Source: Paenibacillus sp. JJ-223 (GTDB lineage Bacteria; Bacillota; Bacilli; Paenibacillales; Paenibacillaceae). Taken from it: DNA of 64,000 bases. Under the pieces are notes generated by a model. The model did not search any database and was not told where the DNA came from. It saw only the letters and a program-made list of their open reading frames with translations. The stretch lies in contig NZ_CAKMMP010000002.1 of NCBI RefSeq assembly GCF_927798175.1, positions 558,001-622,000 of the forward strand, given 5' to 3'. Position numbers and translations under genes: made by a program. Shown here piece by piece: positions 1 through 8,255 of the stretch (positions within the stretch are counted from its first letter, which is position 1; each line of letters opens with the position of its first letter).

Positions 1-691
1 TTTGTTCTTCAATGGCAAAGCTCACATTCATCGTTTTTGATTTATACTTATATTGATACACATTCGGTTTGCCATCGAGGACATACATACGATCCAACTT
101 GGCCCCCTGCTCGACATTTCCATCGATAAGCTTGGAGAATACCTGATCAGCCTTCTTCTGCACGCTTGCCGGGGCATTGTCAGGAGCATAATTTACGCCA
201 TAAACATCGCCATTCTCTTGCATATAAATTTGCTTGTTTTGCATAGCATTCGATGAGATTGTACCCTCATAGTAGATTGACTCTGAGATATTCACATATT
301 TCGGTTCTTCCCCTGGGAACAAAGCTTTCCACGTTTCCTTCAGTTTGGTTTGATATTTTCCACCGTTTAAATCTTCATAATTGATTTTAATACTGAACGT
401 TTCGAGCTTTCCATTCATGTTATAAGCAATAATATCGTCCTTGAAGTTCTCTCTTTTAAAATGGATAGCATCTTTCGTAGCCGTTCCTTGAATTAACGTA
501 TACGTATTTCCTGTCAATTCTTTAAGTTTATCCTGAGCCTTTTGCATAGGGGTTTGCTCTGATTTAGCACCTTGTTCGATGTTTGAATTTACGTTGTTAT
601 ATGCATTTGATTGATTCGACGTATCAAATCCAAGCAAACTCCCTGATAATAAGGCTGCTCCGATGATAGGAAAAATTATTTTTTTGTTCAT
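1..691 (-). CDS. Secreted protein, paralogue of the ECF-associated protein next door (C-terminus outside window)
   Basis: Open from an ATG at 691 to the left edge, so the C-terminus is missing. An AAAGGAG ribosome site precedes the ATG. The first 25 or so residues form a signal peptide (Lys-Lys, then a hydrophobic stretch with Ala-Leu-Leu-Ser-Gly). The rest is hydrophilic. A segment around a Tyr-Gln-x-x-Leu-x-x-x-Trp-x-x-x-Phe-Pro core resembles the middle of the protein encoded at 807-1868, and the following Ala-Pro-Ala-Ser-Val-Gln-Lys-Lys-Ala region also lines up with it. I infer a tandem duplication with loss or replacement of the membrane-anchored N-terminus. It lies 115 bases downstream of that gene on the same strand and may belong to the same sigma-factor operon. 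No specific function is recognisable. Confidence 0.8.
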   Translation of the reverse strand, partial: MNKKIIFPIIGAALLSGSLLGFDTSNQSNAYNNVNSNIEQGAKSEQTPMQKAQDKLKELTGNTYTLIQGTATKDAIHFKRENFKDDIIAYNMNGKLETFSIKINYEDLNGGKYQTKLKETWKALFPGEEPKYVNISESIYYEGTISSNAMQNKQIYMQENGDVYGVNYAPDNAPASVQKKADQVFSKLIDGNVEQGAKLDRMYVLDGKPNVYQYKYKSKTMNVSFAIEEQ

Positions 692-806
692 ATGAATAAA
701 CTCCTTTATTTTTTATTTACTTACACAAAGTTTTTAATGGAACTCTTCAGCCACGTTGAAATAAATCTATGAAATCAGCAGTCACCACCCCCTCTCATTG
801 CATTGA

Positions 807-1868
807 TTAGTCCGTTCCTTTTTCAGATAACTGCTTTAGCTCAATTTTAATTGAATAGATCGTTCCTTTAGAGGTGAATAGCGCAGTCACGTCTGGAGAA
901 CCCGCTTTTGTGAACGTTAATGTATCAAACCTTGATTCAAGTTTGGATACGTTATAATCAGCCAAGTCCAAATTCATCCAGGCTTTAGCCTGTTTCACGG
1001 TTTCCTCATGAATCATGTCCAGCTCAATTGCTTTTGTTTTCTCAACTAAATCATGATATTTATTTTTATCGTCCAATTGATTAAGTTGATCCGACAGCGG
1101 AAAAGCTACAATCCTTGTGATCTGATTCGTATTTTTTTGTACATCAATGAGGATCGAACCCTCGTGTGTATGATACACGAACTTATACACCGGATTCTGA
1201 TCGGGTCTTAAGACCATTTGACTTACTGACCGTTCACTTTCTTTAAAATCCCCAACTTTATGAAAAGCTTGGTCCGCTGCATCTTTTGCAGCATCTGGAA
1301 CCTGCTCCTCTCCAATCGTTTGCTGCGCATAATACCATTTACCTTGGTCAAATTCGATGGATCTGTTTTCGTTTCGCGCCTCTATGTGAAATGTGTCCGG
1401 TTTATATTCGTACATAACCACATCATTAATTCCTTCTCCTTGGGGAAAAATCTCATTCCATACCTTTTGCAGCTGACTTTTAAACTCTTGATCCTCAATG
1501 TCATCAAAGCGAATCATCCCCGAATGAAATTTCTTATTCCCATCCGAGCCTTGTACATAAATTGTATCGGCCTTCTCATTTGGATTTACTTTCATTTCTT
1601 TGGCGAACGGATTAATATATTCAAGCAAGGATAGCCGCTCTATGGCTTGAGCCATGACAGGAGTTAGAGACACACAAAAAGCAACCAATGCCGCTGCGAT
1701 AACTCCCACTCTTCTTGTGAAGATCGGTTTTTGTGGTGGCACGCTTTTGGATTCAAGTTTTTCGACAATCTGTTGACTCATGCTGTGCTCTGGCGTCTCC
1801 GTATCCCGAATCATTTGCTCCACCTGGTGAATACTAACGGTTTTAGATGGATTTGGTGATCGACGCAT
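807..1868 (-). CDS. Membrane-anchored ECF sigma-associated protein (probable anti-sigma factor)
   Basis: A 353-residue protein with a short cytoplasmic N-terminus (about 1-53), one membrane segment at about 54-76 and a large outside domain. Its start overlaps the end of the sigma factor gene by 26 bases, so the two are translationally coupled, the usual layout of an ECF sigma factor with its membrane anti-sigma partner. The outer domain contains Trp-Asn-Glu-Ile-Phe-Pro and Trp-Tyr-Tyr-Ala repeat-like segments similar to the neighbouring secreted protein. I do not see a zinc-binding anti-sigma motif (His-x3-Cys-x2-Cys), so the anti-sigma role rests on position and topology. Confidence 0.75.
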   Translation of the reverse strand: MRRSPNPSKTVSIHQVEQMIRDTETPEHSMSQQIVEKLESKSVPPQKPIFTRRVGVIAAALVAFCVSLTPVMAQAIERLSLLEYINPFAKEMKVNPNEKADTIYVQGSDGNKKFHSGMIRFDDIEDQEFKSQLQKVWNEIFPQGEGINDVVMYEYKPDTFHIEARNENRSIEFDQGKWYYAQQTIGEEQVPDAAKDAADQAFHKVGDFKESERSVSQMVLRPDQNPVYKFVYHTHEGSILIDVQKNTNQITRIVAFPLSDQLNQLDDKNKYHDLVEKTKAIELDMIHEETVKQAKAWMNLDLADYNVSKLESRFDTLTFTKAGSPDVTALFTSKGTIYSIKIELKQLSEKGTD

Positions 1869-2430
1869 TCACTGTTCCTCCTTCACTAACTTCCTTCGTC
1901 TGCAGTTTTTTGCGAAGGCGTTCATACTTTTTGCGCACGGTTGCTGGCTTCATATTCATGATTTCACTAATCTCGTTAAAGTGATATCGATGAATCGCCC
2001 GGAGAACTAATATATGTCTCTCTTCGGTAGTCAGTAAATTTAGAAGATCCTTCAGTGTCGTTTGACTGTCTATTTGCTGAGTCGAAGTTTCAGGCTGATC
2101 ATATTTATAACGATCGATAAAACGAAACCACCTTTTTCTGCTCCTGATTTGATTCAGACTGTAGTTGTAGGCAATTTTGTACAGCCATGCCGAGAAAGTC
2201 ATATTTGGACGATACTTATGGATCTGTTCATACACTCTGATAAATATTTCTTGTAGAGCATCCTCGACTTCTTCTTTGTTTTTGAGCATATGGTAACAAT
2301 AGATATACATTGGTTTTTCAAAGATTTTAATAATAGAAGCGAAAGCTTCCTTATCCCCAAGTTTAGTCCTTTCGACCAGCATCTCAATTTCTTCTGGGTT
2401 TGATTCATACTCTCTGTAGTCTCTATCCAA
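1843..2430 (-). CDS. ECF-type RNA polymerase sigma factor
   Basis: A 195-residue sigma-70 family protein of the extracytoplasmic type. Region 2 (about 10-80) has the Asp-Ala-Leu-Gln-Glu-Ile-Phe core-binding helix and the Trp-Leu-Tyr-Lys-Ile-Ala-Tyr-Asn -10 recognition part. Region 4 (about 120-180) carries a helix-turn-helix around Phe-Asn-Glu-Ile-Ser-Glu-Ile-Met-Asn-Met. The start is TTG at 2430, preceded by a strong AGGAGGGGG about 11 bases upstream; the nearby ATG at 2437 is out of frame and stops after four codons. It leads an operon with the membrane protein it overlaps, so it probably responds to an envelope signal and may drive its own operon. Confidence 0.9.
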   Translation of the reverse strand: MDRDYREYESNPEEIEMLVERTKLGDKEAFASIIKIFEKPMYIYCYHMLKNKEEVEDALQEIFIRVYEQIHKYRPNMTFSAWLYKIAYNYSLNQIRSRKRWFRFIDRYKYDQPETSTQQIDSQTTLKDLLNLLTTEERHILVLRAIHRYHFNEISEIMNMKPATVRKKYERLRKKLQTKEVSEGGTVNASITKSI

Positions 2431-2535
2431 AAGTCATACCCCCTCCTGCCTACACTCTTAAAACACCAATGCAGCTCATTTTGTGACAGCAGCATCAAAA
2501 ATAATACTTGGTAACATCATCAAGGCAAGTTTTAG

Positions 2536-2557
2536 AGCCATCCCTAATGGGATGGCT
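2536..2557 (-). terminator. Intrinsic terminator of the hxlR-like gene
   Basis: A perfect 9-bp stem AGCCATCCC / GGGATGGCT with a 4-base loop, 100 bases downstream of the HxlR-type gene. The T tract after it on the minus strand is weak (CTAAAACTT). The rest of 2431-2660 holds no gene. Confidence 0.55.
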
Positions 2558-2660
2558 CGGGCGCTCTTTGCATCAATTACACTTTACGTACCGTAAACCA
2601 GATGCGTTCAGATTCTGGACGCTGCCAAAATTTCCGGTTCCTTGCAAAAATTCATGAACC

Positions 2661-2996
2661 TCACCGATTCTGTGCTCCCCACTCGCACAGCTGCTCCAAC
2701 ACAGGCAGCAGCGTCTGCCCTCTCGGTGTCAGCGAATACTCCACTTTGGGCGGAATCTGCGGATACTCCACGCGCTTAACCAGCCCGTCGGCCTCCAATT
2801 CCTTAAGCTGCGCGCTGAGAACTTTGTACGTCACCGCTCCGAGCTGTCTCTGCATTTCGTTGAATCGAATCGGCTGCTTGGCGGACACCAGATACAGAAT
2901 TGCCATCTTCCACTTCCCGCCGATCACTGACATCGTATAACCGAACGGTGTGTCTTGGATTACCGTTTCCTTGCCCTTCAAATCGGAAATGCCCAT
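2661..2996 (-). CDS. HxlR-family winged-helix transcriptional regulator
   Basis: About 111 residues, the usual HxlR length. It has the family core: Pro-Phe-Gly-Tyr-Thr, then Gly-Gly-Lys-Trp-Lys-Met-Ala-Ile-Leu at the start of the winged helix, then Arg-Phe-Asn-Glu-Met-Gln and Leu-Lys-Glu-Leu-Glu-Ala-Asp-Gly-Leu-Val. I prefer the ATG at 2996 (AAAGGA 10 bases upstream) over GTG at 3002. It is divergent from the RidA-family gene, and an inverted repeat in between overlaps its own ribosome site, so it probably represses itself and perhaps its neighbour. HxlR proteins often sense electrophiles or oxidants, but I see only one candidate partner gene. Confidence 0.88.
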   Translation of the reverse strand: MGISDLKGKETVIQDTPFGYTMSVIGGKWKMAILYLVSAKQPIRFNEMQRQLGAVTYKVLSAQLKELEADGLVKRVEYPQIPPKVEYSLTPRGQTLLPVLEQLCEWGAQNR

Positions 2997-3002
2997 GTTC
3001 AC

Positions 3003-3020
3003 ACTATCCTTTCGGATAGT
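3003..3020. promoter_or_regulatory. Probable HxlR operator
   Basis: Perfect 7-bp inverted repeat ACTATCC-TTTC-GGATAGT directly upstream of the regulator start, covering its AAAGGA ribosome site. A further half-site TACTATCC lies at 3039-3046 on the side of the RidA-family gene. A separate 14-bp palindrome TTACTTTAAAGTAA lies at 3075-3088. Confidence 0.6.
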
Positions 3021-3101
3021 AGCCCACTTCTTTGTGCGTACTATCCTTTTATTTTCGCCCAGTCTATACTAGCCTTACTTTAAAGTAAAGGGGCTAAAAC
3101 A

Positions 3102-3485
3102 ATGACGACCATTCAAACATACAACCATAATCTCTGGGATCACGGAATTTCGCAGGGGTACCTTGTCGACAGCACGCTGTATATCTCGGGACAGTTCTCC
3201 CATAACGCCGAGGGCGAGTTCGTCGGAGCAGGCGATATTCGGGCACAGATGAAGCAGACGCTGGAGAATTTGGATGCCGTGTTACGAGAGTTCGGAGCGA
3301 CGAAGCATAATCTGGCTTACGTGGAGCTGTATCTGACGAATGCACAGGAGCACGGGGAAACCGCAATCGAACTGTTCAAAAAGTATGTCGGAGAACATCG
3401 GCCGGCGGGGAGCATGATCGGGGTGACTTACCTGGCATTTCCGGAACAGTGGGTAGAGGTTCGGGCTGTGGCGCATGTAGGCTAA
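3102..3485 (+). CDS. RidA/YjgF/YER057c/UK114 family protein
   Basis: A 127-residue single-domain protein of the RidA superfamily. Visible marks are Gly-Tyr-Leu-Val-Asp-Ser-Thr-Leu-Tyr-Ile-Ser-Gly-Gln near residue 20, Gln-Met-Lys-Gln-Thr-Leu-Glu-Asn-Leu-Asp, and the C-terminal Trp-Val-Glu-Val-Arg-Ala-Val-Ala. True RidA enzymes deaminate reactive enamine/imine intermediates using an Arg near the C-terminus. An Arg is present in Val-Glu-Val-Arg, but subfamily assignment is uncertain because the usual Arg-x-Cys-x-Glu-Val tail is absent. AAGGGG precedes the ATG. Divergent from the HxlR regulator, so likely under its control. Confidence 0.85.
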   Translation: MTTIQTYNHNLWDHGISQGYLVDSTLYISGQFSHNAEGEFVGAGDIRAQMKQTLENLDAVLREFGATKHNLAYVELYLTNAQEHGETAIELFKKYVGEHRPAGSMIGVTYLAFPEQWVEVRAVAHVG

Positions 3486-3490
3486 GAAAA

Positions 3491-3522
3491 AAGAGAGGAG
3501 CTTCGCTTGAAGCTCCTCTCTT
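3491..3522 (+). terminator. Strong intrinsic terminator after the RidA-family gene
   Basis: A 14-bp perfect stem (AAGAGAGGAGCTTC with its complement) around a GCTT loop, six bases after the stop codon. A-rich before and weakly T-rich after, so it could also serve the ABC-F gene approaching from the other side. Confidence 0.75.
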
Positions 3523-3570
3523 CGAATATTCGATTGTTCTTCCCGAAATCGTCTAAGCTTGTGGCGTTTG

Positions 3571-5319
3571 CTAGAGTGCAGACAGCTGCTTGATCCATCC
3601 TTCCAGCTCGTCGACCAATCCTTTTGCAAGTTCGAAATCGGTATCTTTCAAGGCCGATTCGATTTGCATTTCGACCAACTTTTTCTTTTGCTCCGTTTCC
3701 AAGTAGTCTTTATCGAAATGACTGGCATAGATCATCTGTCTGAATTTTCGCATACTCATTTTTCGAATGGTCTTATTGTCAACGATCAGCACATAATCCA
3801 TCCCGTTTACGACGGAATAGAAATCGTGCGAGACCATAACGATCGCACCTTTGTAGTCGATGATGGCTTTTTCCAGCGCGATCTGTGTATAGATGTCCAA
3901 ATGGCTCGTCGGTTCGTCAAGCAGCAGCAGGTTGGCTTGACTGGCCGCGACTTTAGCCAATTGGAGCATGTTCTTTTCTCCGCCGGACAACGATTCGATC
4001 TTCTGCTCAAGGATCTCTTCTTCGAAGCCGTAGTTCGCCAGATACGCTCTGACCTCGTCATAAGTTTTGAATCCGGCGTCGATGAATTCATGCAGGATCG
4101 TATTCGAATCTTGCAGCGTTTCGCCTTGAAGCTGAGATAGGTACGCCACTTTCGTATCCGCATGGACTCCGATCGAGTCGTGATGGTTTCGGAAGATGTC
4201 CCGCAGCAAAGTCGTTTTCCCGGTGCCGTTCGGACCGATGATCGCGACTTTATCCGTGGATTTGATCTCGAAGTTTACGTTTTCCAACAGCAGCTCGTCG
4301 AAGGACGCGCTATAATGGTCGACTTTTACAACAACTGCGTCTTCCATTTCATGCTCGATCCCGAAGCGGATATCCGGCTGCTTGATCTCGACGAACGGCG
4401 CTTTGATTCTGCGCGCTTCCAGTCTTTCTTGGAACTTGACTCTGGCTTTTAACGCTCGGCCTCTGGATGCTTCTGAATTATAAGTCGCGATCGCTCTGAG
4501 GTTGTCGATGATGTGATCGTATCGCTCGATCTCTTCTGCCTCAGCGACAGCGATCTCCTGCAGCTCGATTTTGGTCTGAAGCAGCGAGAAATGATATTCG
4601 ACATAGCTTCCGTCAAACTCTTGAATTTCCGTATTTTCCAGGTGAATGATTTTGTTGAAGCAATGGTTTAGAAGATAGCGGTTGTGCGTAACGACCAGCA
4701 GCATGCCTTTGTGGGAGTTGATCAATTTTTTGAGCGCGTTCAGATTTTCGAAGTCCAAAAATACATCGGGTTCGTCCATGATCATCAAGTCCGGATTCGT
4801 CAGCATTTCCTTCATGACTTGAATGAGTTTGAATTCCCCGCCGCTTAAGGAGGTTACGCTAACATCTTTTAACTTCGCGAGATTGGCCAGATTCAGCTTC
4901 TTATGAATGCGGCTCTCGAAATCGTCCCCGCCCATCGATTCCAAAGCGTCCAGAGTGAGTTGATATTTCTCCATCAGCGAATCCATATCCGATGTCGTCG
5001 CCATTTCGGCATAGATCACGTTGAGCTTCTCCTGAATCTTGGTAAATTCTTCACTAATATATTCAAAAACGGTCATTTCTTTCGCCGGGTCCACCTGCGA
5101 GAACTGACTGACGTAACCGATTCGGCAGTTCGGTTCGATCTCCAGCTTGCCATCGAACAAATGCTTTTCCGGGTCCATCAGAATCTCGATCAGGGTGCTT
5201 TTCCCGCTGCCGCTTGTTCCGATAAAGGCGCAGTGCTGCCCTTCTTCAAGTGTGAACGAAATGTCGGTATACAGTTCTTTTTGCGGGAACGAGAAGGATA
5301 AGTGTTCAACTTTGATCAT
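3571..5319 (-). CDS. ABC-F family ATPase (duplicated ABC cassette, no membrane domain)
   Basis: About 582 residues from the ATG at 5319 (AAAGG upstream); an in-frame extension to 5394 lacks a ribosome site. Two ATPase cassettes: first Walker A Gly-Thr-Ser-Gly-Ser-Gly-Lys-Ser at 34-41 with Leu-Ser-Gly-Gly-Glu at 158-162; second Walker A Gly-Pro-Asn-Gly-Thr-Gly-Lys-Thr-Thr at 362-370 with its own Leu-Ser-Gly-Gly-Glu. They are joined by a charged linker (about 245-325), as in ABC-F proteins that act on the ribosome (translation factors or antibiotic protection). The first Walker B reads Asp-Glu-Pro-Asp-Val-Phe-Leu-Asp in place of the usual Asp-Glu-Pro-Thr-Asn-His-Leu-Asp; the second is normal. 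I cannot tell a resistance factor from a housekeeping factor. Confidence 0.88.
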   Translation of the reverse strand: MIKVEHLSFSFPQKELYTDISFTLEEGQHCAFIGTSGSGKSTLIEILMDPEKHLFDGKLEIEPNCRIGYVSQFSQVDPAKEMTVFEYISEEFTKIQEKLNVIYAEMATTSDMDSLMEKYQLTLDALESMGGDDFESRIHKKLNLANLAKLKDVSVTSLSGGEFKLIQVMKEMLTNPDLMIMDEPDVFLDFENLNALKKLINSHKGMLLVVTHNRYLLNHCFNKIIHLENTEIQEFDGSYVEYHFSLLQTKIELQEIAVAEAEEIERYDHIIDNLRAIATYNSEASRGRALKARVKFQERLEARRIKAPFVEIKQPDIRFGIEHEMEDAVVVKVDHYSASFDELLLENVNFEIKSTDKVAIIGPNGTGKTTLLRDIFRNHHDSIGVHADTKVAYLSQLQGETLQDSNTILHEFIDAGFKTYDEVRAYLANYGFEEEILEQKIESLSGGEKNMLQLAKVAASQANLLLLDEPTSHLDIYTQIALEKAIIDYKGAIVMVSHDFYSVVNGMDYVLIVDNKTIRKMSMRKFRQMIYASHFDKDYLETEQKKKLVEMQIESALKDTDFELAKGLVDELEGWIKQLSAL

Positions 5320-5422
5320 TGTGTTACCTTTCTTGGTAGCTGAAATGGGGTTGATTAGAGGTACTGCAGAACATGAATACGGAGTCTGCCGCACCTCAGA
5401 TTAACACTGTTTACTGCCAAAT

Positions 5423-5890
5423 TCAATGCTTAGACCAAGCCATGAACGCAGCCATCGAAGCCACGTTAACGATGATTCCATCCTTTCTCTCCAGCATATC
5501 GGGCAGCAGCCGATGCGTAAGATCGACTAACGCAGCCGTATTCAGCAGAATCTCCTCCTGCTCGCGCTCCGGGTCTATTTCCTCGAAACGGCCATAAGTG
5601 CCAACGCCTGCGTTGTTGATGAGAATATCGACAGACAAGCCCAGTTCGGATATTTGTTCGGCCAGTTGACGCGGAGCATTCGCTTTGGACAAATCGCAAG
5701 CGAGTGCATAAGCCTCTACACCGTACTGGCGGTTGAATTCCCTTGCCATTGCATCCAGTTTGTCCTTGGAGCGAGCTGCCAGAACGACATGACAGCCTCG
5801 TGCCGCCAGTTCTTTGGCATACACTTTCCCGATTCCGGATGAAGCACCGGTGACTACAGCCAGCTTGTTTCGATATATATATTTGTTCAA
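5423..5890 (-). pseudogene. Truncated short-chain dehydrogenase/reductase
   Basis: The N-terminal 150 residues of a classical short-chain dehydrogenase: Thr-Gly-Ala-Ser-Ser-Gly-Ile-Gly cofactor loop at about 14-21, Asn-Asn-Ala-Gly near 91, and the Asn-Val-Ala-Ser strand with the catalytic Ser near 143. It then ends abruptly after Ala-Ala-Phe, before the Tyr-x-x-x-Lys active site and the whole C-terminal third; family members run about 250-265 residues. The TTG start with AGGAGG 9 bases upstream is intact. The missing part is not found in the 100 bases before the ABC-F gene, so a deletion probably joined the two. Unlikely to be catalytic. Confidence 0.8.
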
Positions 5891-6143
5891 GAAGCCAACC
5901 TCCTATTTAAGCGTCTCTGACGTAAATTAGCTTCATTGTACTGTCGGTGGAGAGAAGTCAACCACATCATGCTTATACTATTAGCGGGATTAACAGCCTC
6001 TGTACTCGTTATGGTTCTCTTTTGTAGAAACGGCATTCAACAGAGATTATAATAATCATATATAACGTTCTTTTGGTCCATTTGGTACTAGCAATCTGCA
6101 TCTTCCCTATAGGTAAATAGATAAGTAAATAGAGGTGACCCAC

Positions 6144-6998
6144 TTGAAAAAGAATCATTCTCCATCCGCATTGGGTGACTTCCTTAAATCGCGCAGGGAA
6201 CGGTTACAGCCTTCAGAGGCAGGGATCCAGCCGCTGCCCGGACGAAGACGTACTCCGGGTCTTCGAAGAGAAGAAGTCTCTTATCTTGCCAATATAAGCG
6301 TGACTTACTATGCCTGGCTGGAGCAAGGCAAGGAGGTTAATCCTTCGCCGGAAGTGCTGCTAAGTATCAGCAAAGCGCTTCAGCTTGACGAAGACGAGCA
6401 GAAGCATCTATTCGATCTCGCCAATGTAGATGTGGCTAGCGTCGTCACAGTGCCAAATAGCGAAGGGCCGGATACGAGAGTTTTGCAGCTAATCGTAGAT
6501 CAGCTGCATTATCCTTCTTTTATCACGGACGAAGGTACGGACGTTATCGTCTGGAATCGAGCGGCAGAACTGATCGTAGCCGATTTCGGCAGTCTGCCGG
6601 ACAACGAACGGAATATGATGGACATTATGTTTTTAAAGCCGGATTACCGCAATAGACTGGTGAACTGGGAAGGCGCTGCCCGTTACTCTGTAGCCGTTCT
6701 GCGGGCAGGCTTCGATCTATACAAGAACAACCCGTTATATATGGAAAGGTTTGAACGCTTGACGCGGGAAAGCGCGGAGTTCGTACATTTCTGGGAGTTA
6801 TATGAAATCAAACAAAAACGCGTAGCTACCGCTTTATTCCGTGTTCCTGGCGCACAGGAGATGGAGTTCGAGCTCCACTCCGCGGCTGTAATCGATAATG
6901 GCCCGGGACTGCACTGGTGTTTCTTTGTTCCGGTGCCCGGTTCAGGTACGGAGGAGAGATTACTGCGTTTACTTGAGCGGGACAGGCAGCTACCGTAG
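6144..6998 (+). CDS. XRE-family regulator with MmyB-like ligand-binding domain
   Basis: About 284 residues. N-terminal helix-turn-helix (about 10-80: Leu-Gly-Asp-Phe-Leu-Lys-Ser-Arg-Arg-Glu-Arg, then Pro-Gly-Leu-Arg-Arg-Glu-Glu-Val and Thr-Tyr-Tyr-Ala-Trp-Leu-Glu-Gln-Gly), followed by the PAS-like MmyB domain (about 110-280) with Trp-Asn-Arg-Ala-Ala-Glu and Phe-x-Pro-Asp-Tyr-Arg. The TTG at 6144 is chosen because GAGGTGA sits five bases upstream; the GTG at 6135 lies inside that ribosome site. Such regulators usually stand beside the oxidoreductase they control; here a short-chain dehydrogenase follows on the same strand and a truncated one is divergent. Confidence 0.88.
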   Translation: MKKNHSPSALGDFLKSRRERLQPSEAGIQPLPGRRRTPGLRREEVSYLANISVTYYAWLEQGKEVNPSPEVLLSISKALQLDEDEQKHLFDLANVDVASVVTVPNSEGPDTRVLQLIVDQLHYPSFITDEGTDVIVWNRAAELIVADFGSLPDNERNMMDIMFLKPDYRNRLVNWEGAARYSVAVLRAGFDLYKNNPLYMERFERLTRESAEFVHFWELYEIKQKRVATALFRVPGAQEMEFELHSAAVIDNGPGLHWCFFVPVPGSGTEERLLRLLERDRQLP

Positions 6999-7094
6999 AC
7001 TGTTACTCCCGTTAATAGAATAGACGTGCTGTGGCTAGCTCCCTCCAGTTGCTTGTATGATTCAGTGGATGACAACGATTGGAGGGTGTTTAGC

Positions 7095-7967
7095 ATGCAA
7101 ACATGGTTCATTACAGGAGCATCAGGAGGCTTGGCTTCACGTATAACTCGCCAGTTGCTTGATAGAGGGGACCGTGTAGCCGCAACGGTACGCAAGCCGG
7201 GTGTGCTGGATGATCTGCAGGCACAGTATGGCTCTGGGCTATGGCAGGCTAATCTAGATCTGACAAACTCTCAGCAAATTGCTGAAGTGGTGGAACGTGC
7301 ATTTTTAGAACTGGGCACGATCGATGTGTTTGTCAATAATGCAGCCTATGGCTTGTATGGCGCAGTGGAAGAAGCAAGCGACAGGCAAATTGAGCATCAG
7401 TTTATGACCAATGTGCTTGGCTCCCTACGTGCAGCGCGTGCAGTCCTGCCCTTTTTCCGCAAGCAGGGCGGCGGTCACATGGTACAGATTTCGAGTATGG
7501 CGGGTCATTATTCTATTCCGGGTATGGGGCTGTATTGCTCTTCGAAATGGGCGGTCGAAGGAGCCTTTGAAGCGCTGGCTAAGGAAGTGGCTCCGTTCAA
7601 TATTAAGACCACTATGGTGGAGCCCGGCGGAATCCGAACGAATTTCATTACAAGCAACGCCGTATTCGGCGAGCGGATGGACGAATACCGGGATACGGAG
7701 GCAGGCCAATTCGTTAGCCTGATGAAGGGAGAACTGCCTGGTATAGATATGAGCATGTTCAATCAAATGGTTGTCGGCGATCCGGATAAAATGGCGCAGC
7801 AGATTATCCGTCGTGTCGACCAGGGAGAGGGCCCGATACGTATGGCGTTGGGCAGTGACGCCTATGAGCAAATCCGGGCAGCCCTGCTGGACAGACTGGC
7901 CGCTCTGGAAGCACAGAAAGAGCTGGCTTACTCCACTGATTCAGATGATGTGGTAAAACCATTTTAA
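7095..7967 (+). CDS. Short-chain dehydrogenase/reductase
   Basis: A 290-residue NAD(P)-dependent oxidoreductase. Thr-Gly-Ala-Ser-Gly-Gly-Leu-Ala binds the cofactor at about 8-15, Asn-Asn-Ala-Ala follows near 85, and Ile-Ser-Ser-Met with Tyr-Cys-Ser-Ser-Lys supplies the Ser-Tyr-Lys triad. Full length for the family. The ATG at 7095 has GGAGGG 9 bases upstream; the frame is open earlier but without a ribosome site. It follows the MmyB-type regulator by 96 bases and is its most likely target. Substrate unknown. Confidence 0.9.
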   Translation: MQTWFITGASGGLASRITRQLLDRGDRVAATVRKPGVLDDLQAQYGSGLWQANLDLTNSQQIAEVVERAFLELGTIDVFVNNAAYGLYGAVEEASDRQIEHQFMTNVLGSLRAARAVLPFFRKQGGGHMVQISSMAGHYSIPGMGLYCSSKWAVEGAFEALAKEVAPFNIKTTMVEPGGIRTNFITSNAVFGERMDEYRDTEAGQFVSLMKGELPGIDMSMFNQMVVGDPDKMAQQIIRRVDQGEGPIRMALGSDAYEQIRAALLDRLAALEAQKELAYSTDSDDVVKPF

Positions 7968-8005
7968 AGGATACCAAAGCATTCGACATCCACGACAACT
8001 GATAT

Positions 8006-8058
8006 GCTCCTCTGAAGTAGCCGATTTATTTATTAACCCAGTCTACTTAAAGGGGAGC
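8006..8058 (+). terminator. Probable terminator after the dehydrogenase gene
   Basis: Imperfect long hairpin: GCTCCTCTGAAGTAG pairs with CTACTTAAAGGGGAGC across a 22-base loop, 39 bases after the stop codon, followed by TTGTTT. It lies just left of the leftmost rlmH-end repeat. Confidence 0.45.
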
Positions 8059-8075
8059 TTGTTTAGGGATTTTCG

Positions 8076-8093
8076 TTATTTGTGATACGGTTC
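8076..8093 (-). repeat. rlmH-end direct repeat, copy D (putative att site)
   Basis: Read on the minus strand, GAACCGTATCACAAATAA decodes as Glu-Pro-Tyr-His-Lys-stop, the exact C-terminus of RlmH encoded 8.8 kb away. The following inner stretch (to about 8115) is almost identical to that next to copy B at 14362-14383, including AACGGGTCTA and CGGCGAA. Confidence 0.8.
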
Positions 8094-8158
8094 AGCTTAA
8101 CGGGTCTACGGCGAATTTTAAAAGTACCCAATTAATTAAATGACCATTTAAGCAACTC

Positions 8159-8194
8159 AAAAACCGGGATTCGCCAAATAAGGTCCCGGTTTTT
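8159..8194. terminator. Bidirectional hairpin terminator
   Basis: AAAAACCGGGA pairs with TCCCGGTTTTT around a 13-14 base loop; A run before and T run after allow use on either strand. It lies 60 bases downstream of the esterase gene on the minus strand. Confidence 0.65.
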
Positions 8195-8255
8195 GACGTT
8201 CTATGTTGGGTTAATCATCTCAGATAGCAGAGGATATCTTTCTCTCCCTGATCCT

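Noticed and set aside
3052-3070. ATTTTCGCCCAGTCTATACT near the RidA-family gene as a fifth rlmH-end copy
   Set aside because: Only the flank resembles copy C; the Glu-Pro-Tyr-His-Lys codons are missing.
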